Positions 8,916 to 14,806 of a DNA stretch of 35,154 nucleotides are shown one piece after another. The position numbers and the translations under genes are program-made. Source of the DNA: an uncultured Roseobacter sp. (GTDB lineage: Bacteria; Pseudomonadota; Alphaproteobacteria; Rhodobacterales; Rhodobacteraceae); the NCBI GenBank assembly GCA_913054455.1, contig CAJXIL010000022.1, positions 1-35,154 on the forward strand, read 5' to 3'. The notes below the pieces were generated by a model. It was not told where the DNA came from, did no database searches, and worked only from the letters and a program-made list of their open reading frames with translations. The number at the start of each line of letters is the position of its first letter. Position 1 is the first letter of the stretch.

Positions 8916-8938
8916 GAGTGGGTCAAATTGACCTACTC
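8916..8938. repeat. 23-bp palindrome across the 3' end of the MBL-fold gene
   Basis: GAGTGGGTCAA and TTGACCTACTC form 11-base arms with one mismatch around a single central A, overlapping the stop codon (8933-8935) of the leftward MBL-fold gene. There is no T-run, so it does not look like a simple terminator; the tiny loop is more like a protein-binding palindrome. Role unknown. Confidence 0.3.
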
Positions 8939-9898
8939 CCACTCCATCTCTTCATAGACCCGGCCAGCGTTCTTGGTCGCCAACTCCTCAAAGGTGTCCA
9001 AGCTCCGCCACTGCTCTTGATCGACATAGTACGCGCCCGCCAGATCGCCACCGTCCTCAATATGAGCGCCAATCTTGCTGCGTAGATCGGTCAAATAGTC
9101 CAGCGTGTAGCGGCGCACCTGATCCAAGTTGGTCGGATGACCATGGCCCGGAATGACATAGGTGGGCGCCATTGGCTCCAACTTTTCGACCCAGGTCTCA
9201 ATCCAACAACTGGTACAGGTATGGGGAAAGATCGGCAACATGCGCTCATGAAAGGCAATATCGCCCGCGATCATGATCTTCCATTCGGGAATCCAGACCT
9301 GCACATCGCCGGGGTCATGGGCGGGGCCCAGATGGAGCACCTGGATCTCTACCCCGCCAAGGTTCAGGTCATAGCGGTCGTCAAAGCTGAGGTTGGCATG
9401 CTCCATACGGCTGTCGCCAGCCCGATCCTTGTTATAGGCCCGCATGCGTTGCAGGATGAAATCACCGTTCTTCTGCGTTTCCGCAATGGCATCGGCATGG
9501 CCAAGAATATCAACACCATGATCCCGCCAATAACCATTGCCCAGCACCGCGTGCCCCTGACCATTCTCGTTGATAACCAGAACAACGGGCTGATCCGTCA
9601 CCGCCTTGATCTCAGCATGCAAGGCCGAGGCCAACGCATTTGAGGCGCCGGAGTTGATCACCAGGACTCCCTCCCCTGTCACAATGAAGGAGAGATTGTT
9701 GTTATGCCCCGCATTTTCATAGGTTGGCGGCGCGGTGGCTCCGATTGCAGAGAAAACATGCGGGATCACTTCGACCGGCTTGGCGTAGAGCTCGGACTGC
9801 GGATACTGATCCGCAATGTCCTCACTGCTATACGCAGCCGCAGGCAGTCCCAAAGCAAACCCAGATAGCAAGAGCGCCTTTAGTGCAGTTACCTTCAT
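8933..9898 (-). CDS. Secreted MBL-fold metallo-hydrolase-like protein with degenerate metal motif
   Basis: A 321-residue protein with a metallo-beta-lactamase fold, close in style to the SoxH/quinoprotein-relay hydrolases. MKVTALKALLLSGFALGLPA is a clear Sec signal peptide, so it is periplasmic. The start ATG at 9898 has GGGAGGA 6 bases upstream; an in-frame extension to 10414 is rejected because it covers the divergent SDR promoter. His194 (GPAHDPGD), Asp213 (IAGD) and His252/His254 (PGHGH) sit where metal ligands or fold residues are expected. The usual HxHxDH motif is replaced by ENGQGH at residues 111-116, leaving only the last His. It may bind one metal, use other ligands or be a non-catalytic relative. 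It is divergent from the SDR gene, with 151 bases between the starts. Confidence 0.82.
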   Translation of the reverse strand: MKVTALKALLLSGFALGLPAAAYSSEDIADQYPQSELYAKPVEVIPHVFSAIGATAPPTYENAGHNNNLSFIVTGEGVLVINSGASNALASALHAEIKAVTDQPVVLVINENGQGHAVLGNGYWRDHGVDILGHADAIAETQKNGDFILQRMRAYNKDRAGDSRMEHANLSFDDRYDLNLGGVEIQVLHLGPAHDPGDVQVWIPEWKIMIAGDIAFHERMLPIFPHTCTSCWIETWVEKLEPMAPTYVIPGHGHPTNLDQVRRYTLDYLTDLRSKIGAHIEDGGDLAGAYYVDQEQWRSLDTFEELATKNAGRVYEEMEWE

Positions 9899-10049
9899 GT
9901 CATCCTCCCAATTGATCCGCTCAAATAATTCACACTTGCGAATATGATTGTAAATAGGCTTTACGCTCCGCCGCTGTCTCTGTGACGGAACGGCGCGCTT
10001 GCACCGTTCAGACAGGCAGATACCCTGCCCCAAACAGGAGGAAAGACAA

Positions 10050-10802
10050 ATGGATTTGAACGGGAAACACGCATTGGTCACAGGCGGCGGCACTGGTATC
10101 GGGCTTGCCATTGCGCGCGCTTTGGCAGAACAGGGCGCGCAGGTGACCATCACCGGCCGTCGCCAGGAAGTGCTGGAAGAGGTGGCGACGCCAGGGCTAC
10201 ACCCCATGGCGATGGATGTGCGCAACGAGGAAGACATCATTGCCAAAGTCGCCGCAGCCGTCGAGGCCCGTGGCCCGATCCAGATCTGCGTTGCCAACGC
10301 CGGTGTCGCCGAGGGAAAATCCCTGCATAAAACCACTATGGAATTCTGGCGCAATATGATGGCGACCAATCTGGATGGTGCCTTTTTGACCATTCGCGAA
10401 TGCCTGAAATCCATGCATCAGGCCGACTGGGGCCGGATCATCACTGTAGCCTCGATCGCCGGTCTGCGGGGATTGAAGGGCGGTGCATGCTATAGCGCCA
10501 GCAAACACGGGATGATTGGTCTCACCCGCGCCTTGAGCGAGGATTACATGGGCAGCCAGATCACAGCCAATGCGATCTGCCCCGGCTATGTGGATACCCC
10601 GATTGTAGATCGCAACATTACCTCGATTTCGGCCCGCGCCGGCATCAGCGAGGATGAGGCGCTCAAAGTCATGGTCAACGCCAACCGCCATCAGCGTCTG
10701 ATCGAACCCGAAGAGGTGGCCGCAGCCGCGATGTGGCTTTGTGGTCCCGGATCACAGTCGATCAACGGCCAAACCATCGAAATTGCAGGCGGCCAGACCT
10801 AA
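10050..10802 (+). CDS. SDR family NAD(P)-dependent dehydrogenase
   Basis: A 250-residue classical short-chain dehydrogenase/reductase. It has the cofactor motif TGGGTGIG near the N-terminus, the NAG motif (VANAGVAEG) in the middle, and a catalytic triad of Ser135, Tyr148 and Lys152 (YSASK). The C-terminus, ending SINGQTIEIAGGQT, is like the 3-hydroxyacyl/3-hydroxybutyrate dehydrogenase branch. The start is the ATG at 10050 behind a strong AGGAGGAAAG; an in-frame start 51 bases upstream lacks such a site. Substrate is not deducible. It is followed 13 bases later by the YjbR gene and then the kynurenine genes, so it may belong to the same expression unit, though no tryptophan-pathway role is known for it. 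Confidence 0.92.
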   Translation: MDLNGKHALVTGGGTGIGLAIARALAEQGAQVTITGRRQEVLEEVATPGLHPMAMDVRNEEDIIAKVAAAVEARGPIQICVANAGVAEGKSLHKTTMEFWRNMMATNLDGAFLTIRECLKSMHQADWGRIITVASIAGLRGLKGGACYSASKHGMIGLTRALSEDYMGSQITANAICPGYVDTPIVDRNITSISARAGISEDEALKVMVNANRHQRLIEPEEVAAAAMWLCGPGSQSINGQTIEIAGGQT

Positions 10803-10815
10803 TGAAGCTGGCAAG

Positions 10816-11190
10816 ATGAACAGGTCCGAGTTCAACAAGTACTGTGCCACATTCCCTGCAGCGGAACATGTGGTGCAATGGGGCAATTCCGATGTCTGGA
10901 AAGCAGGCGGCAAACTCTTTGCCGTCTGCGGCTGGGCCGATGGCAAAGATGCCTTCACCTTCAAGGCGGGGGAGATCGGTTTTGAGGTCTTGCAAGAACG
11001 CCCAGGTGTGCGCCCGGCCCCCTACCTCGCCTCACGCGGGATGAAATGGCTGCAACAGTTTGCCGATGATGGCCTCTCTGATGCGGAGCTGCGCGATTGT
11101 ATTGCCCAATCCTACCAAATGGTCACGGCAGGGCTTTCGAAAAAGAAAAGAGGCACGTTCGGCATCCCAGATCCTGCCCCAAAGGCCTGA
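10816..11190 (+). CDS. MmcQ/YjbR family protein
   Basis: A 124-residue protein of the MmcQ/YjbR family, small CyaY-like-fold proteins of unclear biochemical role that are often annotated as DNA-binding. Typical features are the N-terminal FNKYCATFPAAEHVVQWGNS, the KAGGKLFAVCGW strand pair, and the C-terminal LRDCIAQSYQMVTAGLSKKK. The start is set at ATG 10816 because the family begins just before FNKYC; the longer in-frame start at 10741 lies inside the SDR gene. Spacing of 13 bases to the SDR stop suggests cotranscription. The ribosome site is weak (GAAG), consistent with coupling to upstream translation. Confidence 0.85.
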   Translation: MNRSEFNKYCATFPAAEHVVQWGNSDVWKAGGKLFAVCGWADGKDAFTFKAGEIGFEVLQERPGVRPAPYLASRGMKWLQQFADDGLSDAELRDCIAQSYQMVTAGLSKKKRGTFGIPDPAPKA

Positions 11191-11255
11191 GGCGCCACAG
11201 AGGGGGCGGAGAGAGGCACTGGACAGATCAATTTGGATCGGATACGAAATGCAAA

Positions 11256-11268
11256 AAGCTTTAAGCTT
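11256..11268. promoter_or_regulatory. AAGCTT-T-AAGCTT inverted repeat upstream of kynU
   Basis: Two AAGCTT palindromes flank one T, about 30 bases before the kynU start, within an A/T-rich patch that contrasts with its surroundings. It could be an operator for a kynurenine-responsive Lrp/AsnC-type regulator as known for kyn genes elsewhere. No such regulator gene is visible here, so this is speculative. Confidence 0.25.
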
Positions 11269-11297
11269 GAAGTAAATTATGATCCAGCGAGGCCCCT

Positions 11298-12491
11298 ATG
11301 ACTGATTTTGCTGCCACCAAGGCGATGTTCGACCTGCCCGAGGGGATGATCTACCTCGATGGGAATTCTCTGGGGCCCCTGCCCAAGGCCACCAAGGATC
11401 GTGTGTCCTCGATGATTGAGGATGAATGGGGCAAGATGCTGATCACTGGCTGGAACAAAGCCGGCTGGATGCAACAGCCTGGCGCTATCGGTGATCGCAT
11501 CGGTCGGCTAATCGGCGCAGAACCGGGCCATGTGATGATGGGCGACACCCTTTCGATCAAGGTCTATCAGGCGGTCGCCTCAGCGCTGGAACTGAACCCA
11601 GACCGTCGGGTGGTACTGTCGGACAACGGCAATTTCCCATCCGATCTCTATATCGTGCAGGGGCTGCTGAAATCCCTGGGCGCAGACTATGAGCTGCGGG
11701 TGGTGAACCCAGAGGACGTGGCCGACAACATTACGGACGAAATAGCAGTCTTGATGCTCACCGAGGTGGATTACCGCACAGGCCGCAAACACGATATGAA
11801 GGCGCTGACCGAATTGGCCCACACGCAGGGGGTGGTGACGGTTTGGGATCTAGCCCATTCCGCCGGTGCCCTGCCGGTGGATCTTGCCGGATGCAACGCG
11901 GATTTTGCCGTGGGCTGCACCTATAAATACCTCAACTCTGGTCCCGGTGGCCCGGCCTTTATCTATGTCGCGCCTCGCCATGTGGACAGCGCCCGCCCGG
12001 CCCTTTCAGGCTGGCTGGGGCATGAGGCGCCTTTTGCCTTTGATCTGGACTACCGTCCCGGCACCGGCATTGAACGCATGCGCGTAGGGACACCGCCAAT
12101 GATCCAGCTGGCCGCACTTGGGGCCTCGATGGATATCTGGGATCAGGTAGACATGCAGGCGCTGCGGGCGCGCTCCATCGCGCTGTGCGACCGCTTCATT
12201 GCCGGAGTCGAGGCCAGCTGCCCTGAGCTGACCCTGGCCTCGCCCCGTGATGGCAACACCCGTGGCAGCCAGGTCTCCTTTGCCTTTGAAGACGGCTATG
12301 CCGCGATGCAGGCGGTAATTACGCGCGGCGTCATTGGTGATTTCCGGGCGCCAAATATCATGCGCTTTGGCTTTACCCCGCTCTATATTGACGAAGGCGA
12401 TGTCGACGGCGCCGTTGCGATCATTGCTGATGTGATGAACAACCGGCTGTGGGACAAACCCGAATATAAAATCCGCGCGGCCGTTACCTGA
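11298..12491 (+). CDS. kynU: Kynureninase
   Basis: A 397-residue PLP enzyme that cleaves kynurenine to anthranilate and alanine in tryptophan catabolism. The N-terminal IYLDGNSLGPLPKATKDRV is the kynureninase signature. The PLP-binding lysine is Lys210 in GCTYKYLNSGPGGPAF, preceded by the WDLAHSAGALP strand that carries the cofactor-contacting Asp and His. RVGTPPMIQLAALGASMDIW and the C-terminal FRAPNIMRFGFTPLYI complete the match. Length fits the family. The start has a modest CGAGG. It lies 107 bases after the YjbR gene and 148 bases before kynA on the same strand. Confidence 0.96.
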   Translation: MTDFAATKAMFDLPEGMIYLDGNSLGPLPKATKDRVSSMIEDEWGKMLITGWNKAGWMQQPGAIGDRIGRLIGAEPGHVMMGDTLSIKVYQAVASALELNPDRRVVLSDNGNFPSDLYIVQGLLKSLGADYELRVVNPEDVADNITDEIAVLMLTEVDYRTGRKHDMKALTELAHTQGVVTVWDLAHSAGALPVDLAGCNADFAVGCTYKYLNSGPGGPAFIYVAPRHVDSARPALSGWLGHEAPFAFDLDYRPGTGIERMRVGTPPMIQLAALGASMDIWDQVDMQALRARSIALCDRFIAGVEASCPELTLASPRDGNTRGSQVSFAFEDGYAAMQAVITRGVIGDFRAPNIMRFGFTPLYIDEGDVDGAVAIIADVMNNRLWDKPEYKIRAAVT

Positions 12492-12502
12492 TGGCGATGC
12501 CT

Positions 12503-12577
12503 GGCACAAAGGCTCTGCCCCTGTGCCGACCCTTTGGCTGGGTGGCGCTCTGGCGCCGCCTGGCCCAATGCGGGACG
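12503..12577. repeat. GC-rich hairpin repeat between kynU and kynA
   Basis: The kynU-kynA spacer holds two hairpins. One is GGCACA (12503-12508) with TGTGCC (12522-12527). The other is GGTGGCGC (12541-12548) with GCGCCGCC (12553-12560) around TCTG. The flank TGGCCCAATGCGGGACG, read in reverse, resembles the CTCCCGTTGGGCCCGGCG found after kynA, so the two are probably inverted relatives of one dispersed intergenic repeat. Neither hairpin has a T-run. Confidence 0.45.
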
Positions 12578-12639
12578 TTAAATAAGAGGATCTCCACCTT
12601 TCCCTGAACATTATACCTACAAGGAAAAGGAGGGATCCC

Positions 12640-13497
12640 ATGAGCGATTCCAAGACCACAGCACCAGGCTGCCCGTTTAACCCCGCCGAGGATGGCGCCC
12701 AGATGGATTTTGACGGGCGTATGTCCTATGGGGACTACTTGTCACTGGACACGCTGCTGAACGCCCAGAAAACCTGGAGCGACACCCATGACGAGATGCT
12801 CTTCATCATCCAGCACCAAACTTCGGAACTCTGGATGCGGCTGGCGATCCACGAGTTACAGGCGGCGCGGGACCGGCTGATCCAGGGCGAGGCCAGGCAG
12901 GCCTTTAAGATGTTGGCACGGGTGGCGCGGATCTTTGAGCAGTTGAACTCGGCCTGGGACGTGCTGCGCACGATGACGCCCTCGGATTACACCGCCTTTC
13001 GCGATGCCCTGGGGCAAAGCTCTGGTTTTCAGTCGCATCAGTATCGGCTGATCGAGTTTATGCTGGGCAACCGCAACAAGGCGATGTTGAAACCCCATGC
13101 CCATCGCGCAGATTTGGTTGAACTGCTGGAGGCAGAACTAGCCCAGCCCTCGCTTTATGATGTGGCGCTCAGGGCGCTGCATCAGAGTTTTGCCCTGCCA
13201 GATGCTGTGATCCATCGAGATCTGTCGGCGCCCTATCAGGCCAGCGCGGCAGTTGAGGCCGCTTGGTCTGAGGTCTACCGTGCGCCTGAGAAACACTGGG
13301 AGCTGTATGAGTTAGCAGAAAAACTGGTGGATTTTGAGGATTACTTCCGCCGCTGGCGCTTTAATCACGTTACCACTGTGGAGCGCGTGATCGGGTTCAA
13401 ACGCGGCACCGGCGGCACCGGTGGGGTGAATTACCTCAAACGCATGCTGGAGGTGGAGCTGTTTCCCGAACTTTGGCACCTGCGCACCACACTCTAA
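12640..13497 (+). CDS. kynA: Tryptophan 2,3-dioxygenase
   Basis: A 285-residue heme dioxygenase that opens the indole ring of L-tryptophan to give N-formylkynurenine, the first step of the kynurenine route. Visible family motifs are [13 protein letters not shown], the helix [19 protein letters not shown] with substrate-pocket residues, [17 protein letters not shown], the segment [19 protein letters not shown] whose His is the expected proximal heme ligand, and [12 protein letters not shown] for substrate carboxylate contact. Length matches bacterial TDO. The start is supported by AAAAGGAGGGATCCC immediately upstream. It is the last gene of the kyn group; hairpin repeats follow, then the convergent TetR gene. 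Confidence 0.97.
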   Translation: MSDSKTTAPGCPFNPAEDGAQMDFDGRMSYGDYLSLDTLLNAQKTWSDTHDEMLFIIQHQTSELWMRLAIHELQAARDRLIQGEARQAFKMLARVARIFEQLNSAWDVLRTMTPSDYTAFRDALGQSSGFQSHQYRLIEFMLGNRNKAMLKPHAHRADLVELLEAELAQPSLYDVALRALHQSFALPDAVIHRDLSAPYQASAAVEAAWSEVYRAPEKHWELYELAEKLVDFEDYFRRWRFNHVTTVERVIGFKRGTGGTGGVNYLKRMLEVELFPELWHLRTTL

Positions 13498-13510
13498 TCT
13501 TTGGGAACAA

Positions 13511-13593
13511 GAGCCAGGGGAGGCTCCCGCCCGTCGTGCGACATCAAAGATGTCGGCTCCCGTTGGGCCCGGCGCCGCGCTCACGCGCGGCGC
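13511..13593. repeat. Array of three perfect hairpins after kynA
   Basis: Three perfect hairpins lie in a row. They are GAGCC/GGCTC (13511-13526, 6-base loop), CGACATC/GATGTCG (13539-13555, AAA loop) and GCGCCGCGC/GCGCGGCGC (13572-13593, TCAC loop). They sit between the convergent kynA and tetR genes. They could help end both transcripts, but none has a T-run, so a REP-like dispersed element is equally likely. Confidence 0.5.
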
Positions 13594-13628
13594 GGTAGCG
13601 CCCTATAGCCAACCCTAGACAGAGAACA

Positions 13629-13649
13629 GAACCGTTGGTTCGCGCCATA
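13629..13649 (-). terminator. Weak hairpin downstream of the tetR gene
   Basis: GAACC (13629-13633) and GGTTC (13637-13641) pair around a 3-base loop. Read leftward the hairpin is followed by TGTTCTCTGTCT, only partly U-rich. It is a possible but weak terminator for the TetR gene. Confidence 0.25.
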
Positions 13650-13651
13650 GG

Positions 13652-14236
13652 TTATCCTGCCGGGGTCAGCCCCTGTGCACAGAGTGCAGCGTAGGTTGCA
13701 ACGCCCATGCGGTAATCATCGTAGCTTTGGGCGGTGTGTTTGACCCCTTTTAGACAAGCGCAAAACAAACGCCCCATGGCATCAGCATCGGCGGTCAGGA
13801 CAACTGCGCCCTGCGCGGCCTGCTCCCGCAACCACTGCGCATAAATCCCCTGCAGCTGGGCCTCCCCCTGATCTATCATATCGCCAGCCACATTCATCGT
13901 GGCCTCAAACAGCTCCATCCCATGGGCCGAAGACATCATCGCCTCCATGGTCTCACCGCCATGAGCCCCAAAGGCCTGGGCAAGGCGCTGCGACAAGGAA
14001 CCCTCCTGTGCCAAAGCTGCTGTGACCTGCCTGCAAGCCTCATCGTAGTAGCTCTCGACAAGGGCCCTAAATATGGCCTCTTTATTCTTGAAATGCAGAT
14101 AGAGCGCCGGGCGTGACATGCCCGCGCCCCGCGCGATGTCATCCATTGAGGTCTTGCGAAAGCCGTAAGCAGAAAAACCCGCCCAGGCTGCGGCAAGAAT
14201 GGTCTGTGTCTTGGTGTCAGGTGCAGAAAACGTCAT
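13652..14236 (-). CDS. TetR/AcrR family transcriptional regulator
   Basis: A 194-residue regulator with an N-terminal TetR helix-turn-helix at about residues 25-52 (GFRKTSMDDIARGAGMSRPA then LYLHFKNKEAIF) and a variable helical ligand domain. ATG at 14236 is chosen because TetR proteins start shortly before ILAAAWAGFSAYGF; an upstream in-frame start would lie inside the operator palindromes. It is divergent from the molybdenum hydroxylase genes, with 101 bases between start codons that contain two 24-bp palindromes, so it most likely represses that operon and itself. The ligand is unknown but plausibly the substrate of the hydroxylase. Confidence 0.93.
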   Translation of the reverse strand: MTFSAPDTKTQTILAAAWAGFSAYGFRKTSMDDIARGAGMSRPALYLHFKNKEAIFRALVESYYDEACRQVTAALAQEGSLSQRLAQAFGAHGGETMEAMMSSAHGMELFEATMNVAGDMIDQGEAQLQGIYAQWLREQAAQGAVVLTADADAMGRLFCACLKGVKHTAQSYDDYRMGVATYAALCAQGLTPAG

Positions 14237-14247
14237 GACTTCGCTTC

Positions 14248-14271
14248 TGACAGTATTGCGAAATATTGTCA
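14248..14271. promoter_or_regulatory. 24-bp palindrome, TetR operator candidate 1
   Basis: TGACAGTATTGC joined to GAAATATTGTCA gives a 24-bp palindrome in which 20 of 24 positions are symmetric, with TGACA/TGTCA ends. It starts 12 bases upstream of the tetR start codon, suiting autorepression. Confidence 0.65.
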
Positions 14272-14281
14272 ATTGACACGT

Positions 14282-14305
14282 TGACATATTACGTGCATTT
14301 TGTCA
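14282..14305. promoter_or_regulatory. 24-bp palindrome, TetR operator candidate 2
   Basis: A second 24-bp site has the same TGACA…TGTCA ends and the same spacing, with 16 of 24 symmetric positions. It begins 34 bases after the first site and ends 32 bases before the start of the 2Fe-2S subunit gene. TTGACA sequences at 14273-14278 and 14281-14286 could be -35 boxes covered by the regulator. Confidence 0.55.
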
Positions 14306-14337
14306 GAAATCCCGGACCCAGCAAAGAGGCCAGTCCC

Positions 14338-14802
14338 ATGTCAAAAACACTCCGTATCAATGGCAAGACGCATCAGGTGGATCTGCCAGATGATGTGCCT
14401 CTGCTCTGGGTTTTGCGCGATGAGATTGGCCTCACTGGCACCAAGTTCGGCTGCGGCGTCGCGGCCTGTGGCGCCTGCACCGTGCAGGTAGACGGCGAAG
14501 CCATGCGCTCCTGCCAGCTGAGCCTTGGGGATGTTGAGGGCGAAGTGACGACTATTGAGGGGCTCGGCACCCCGGACAATCTGGCCAAAATCCAGGCCGC
14601 TTGGGTCGAGCATCAGGTGGCGCAATGCGGCTATTGCCAGTCTGGCCAGATCATGCAGGCCGCCAGCCTTCTGGCCGAAAACCCTGCCCCCAGCGACGCC
14701 GATATTGACGATGCGATGCAGGGAAACCTGTGCCGCTGTGGCACCTACCCGCGCATTCGCGCCGCCATCCATTCCGCCGCCAAAATGATGCAGGAGGCCT
14801 GA
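14338..14802 (+). CDS. Molybdenum hydroxylase 2Fe-2S subunit (xanthine dehydrogenase family, IorA-like)
   Basis: A 154-residue iron-sulfur subunit that passes electrons from the molybdenum site. The first cluster is plant-ferredoxin type, with cysteines in [20 protein letters not shown] and the following RSC. The second cluster has [12 protein letters not shown] and [11 protein letters not shown], the paired CxxC/CxC of the family. ATG at 14338 begins the natural [15 protein letters not shown]; a longer in-frame start at 14266 lies in the operator region. The large subunit follows after 4 bases. The pairing of a short 2Fe-2S protein with a single large subunit and no FAD subunit resembles isoquinoline 1-oxidoreductase (IorAB). 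Confidence 0.93.
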   Translation: MSKTLRINGKTHQVDLPDDVPLLWVLRDEIGLTGTKFGCGVAACGACTVQVDGEAMRSCQLSLGDVEGEVTTIEGLGTPDNLAKIQAAWVEHQVAQCGYCQSGQIMQAASLLAENPAPSDADIDDAMQGNLCRCGTYPRIRAAIHSAAKMMQEA

Positions 14803-14806
14803 TCCC

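Noticed and set aside
8715-8932. Possible small gene between the methyltransferase-like and MBL-fold genes
   Set aside because: The only open frame crosses from the neighbouring gene in antisense and carries no recognisable features; nothing beyond the 23-bp palindrome is supported.
9899-10414. N-terminal extension of the MBL-fold protein
   Set aside because: It would cross the SDR gene start; the signal peptide and GGGAGGA site define the start at 9898.
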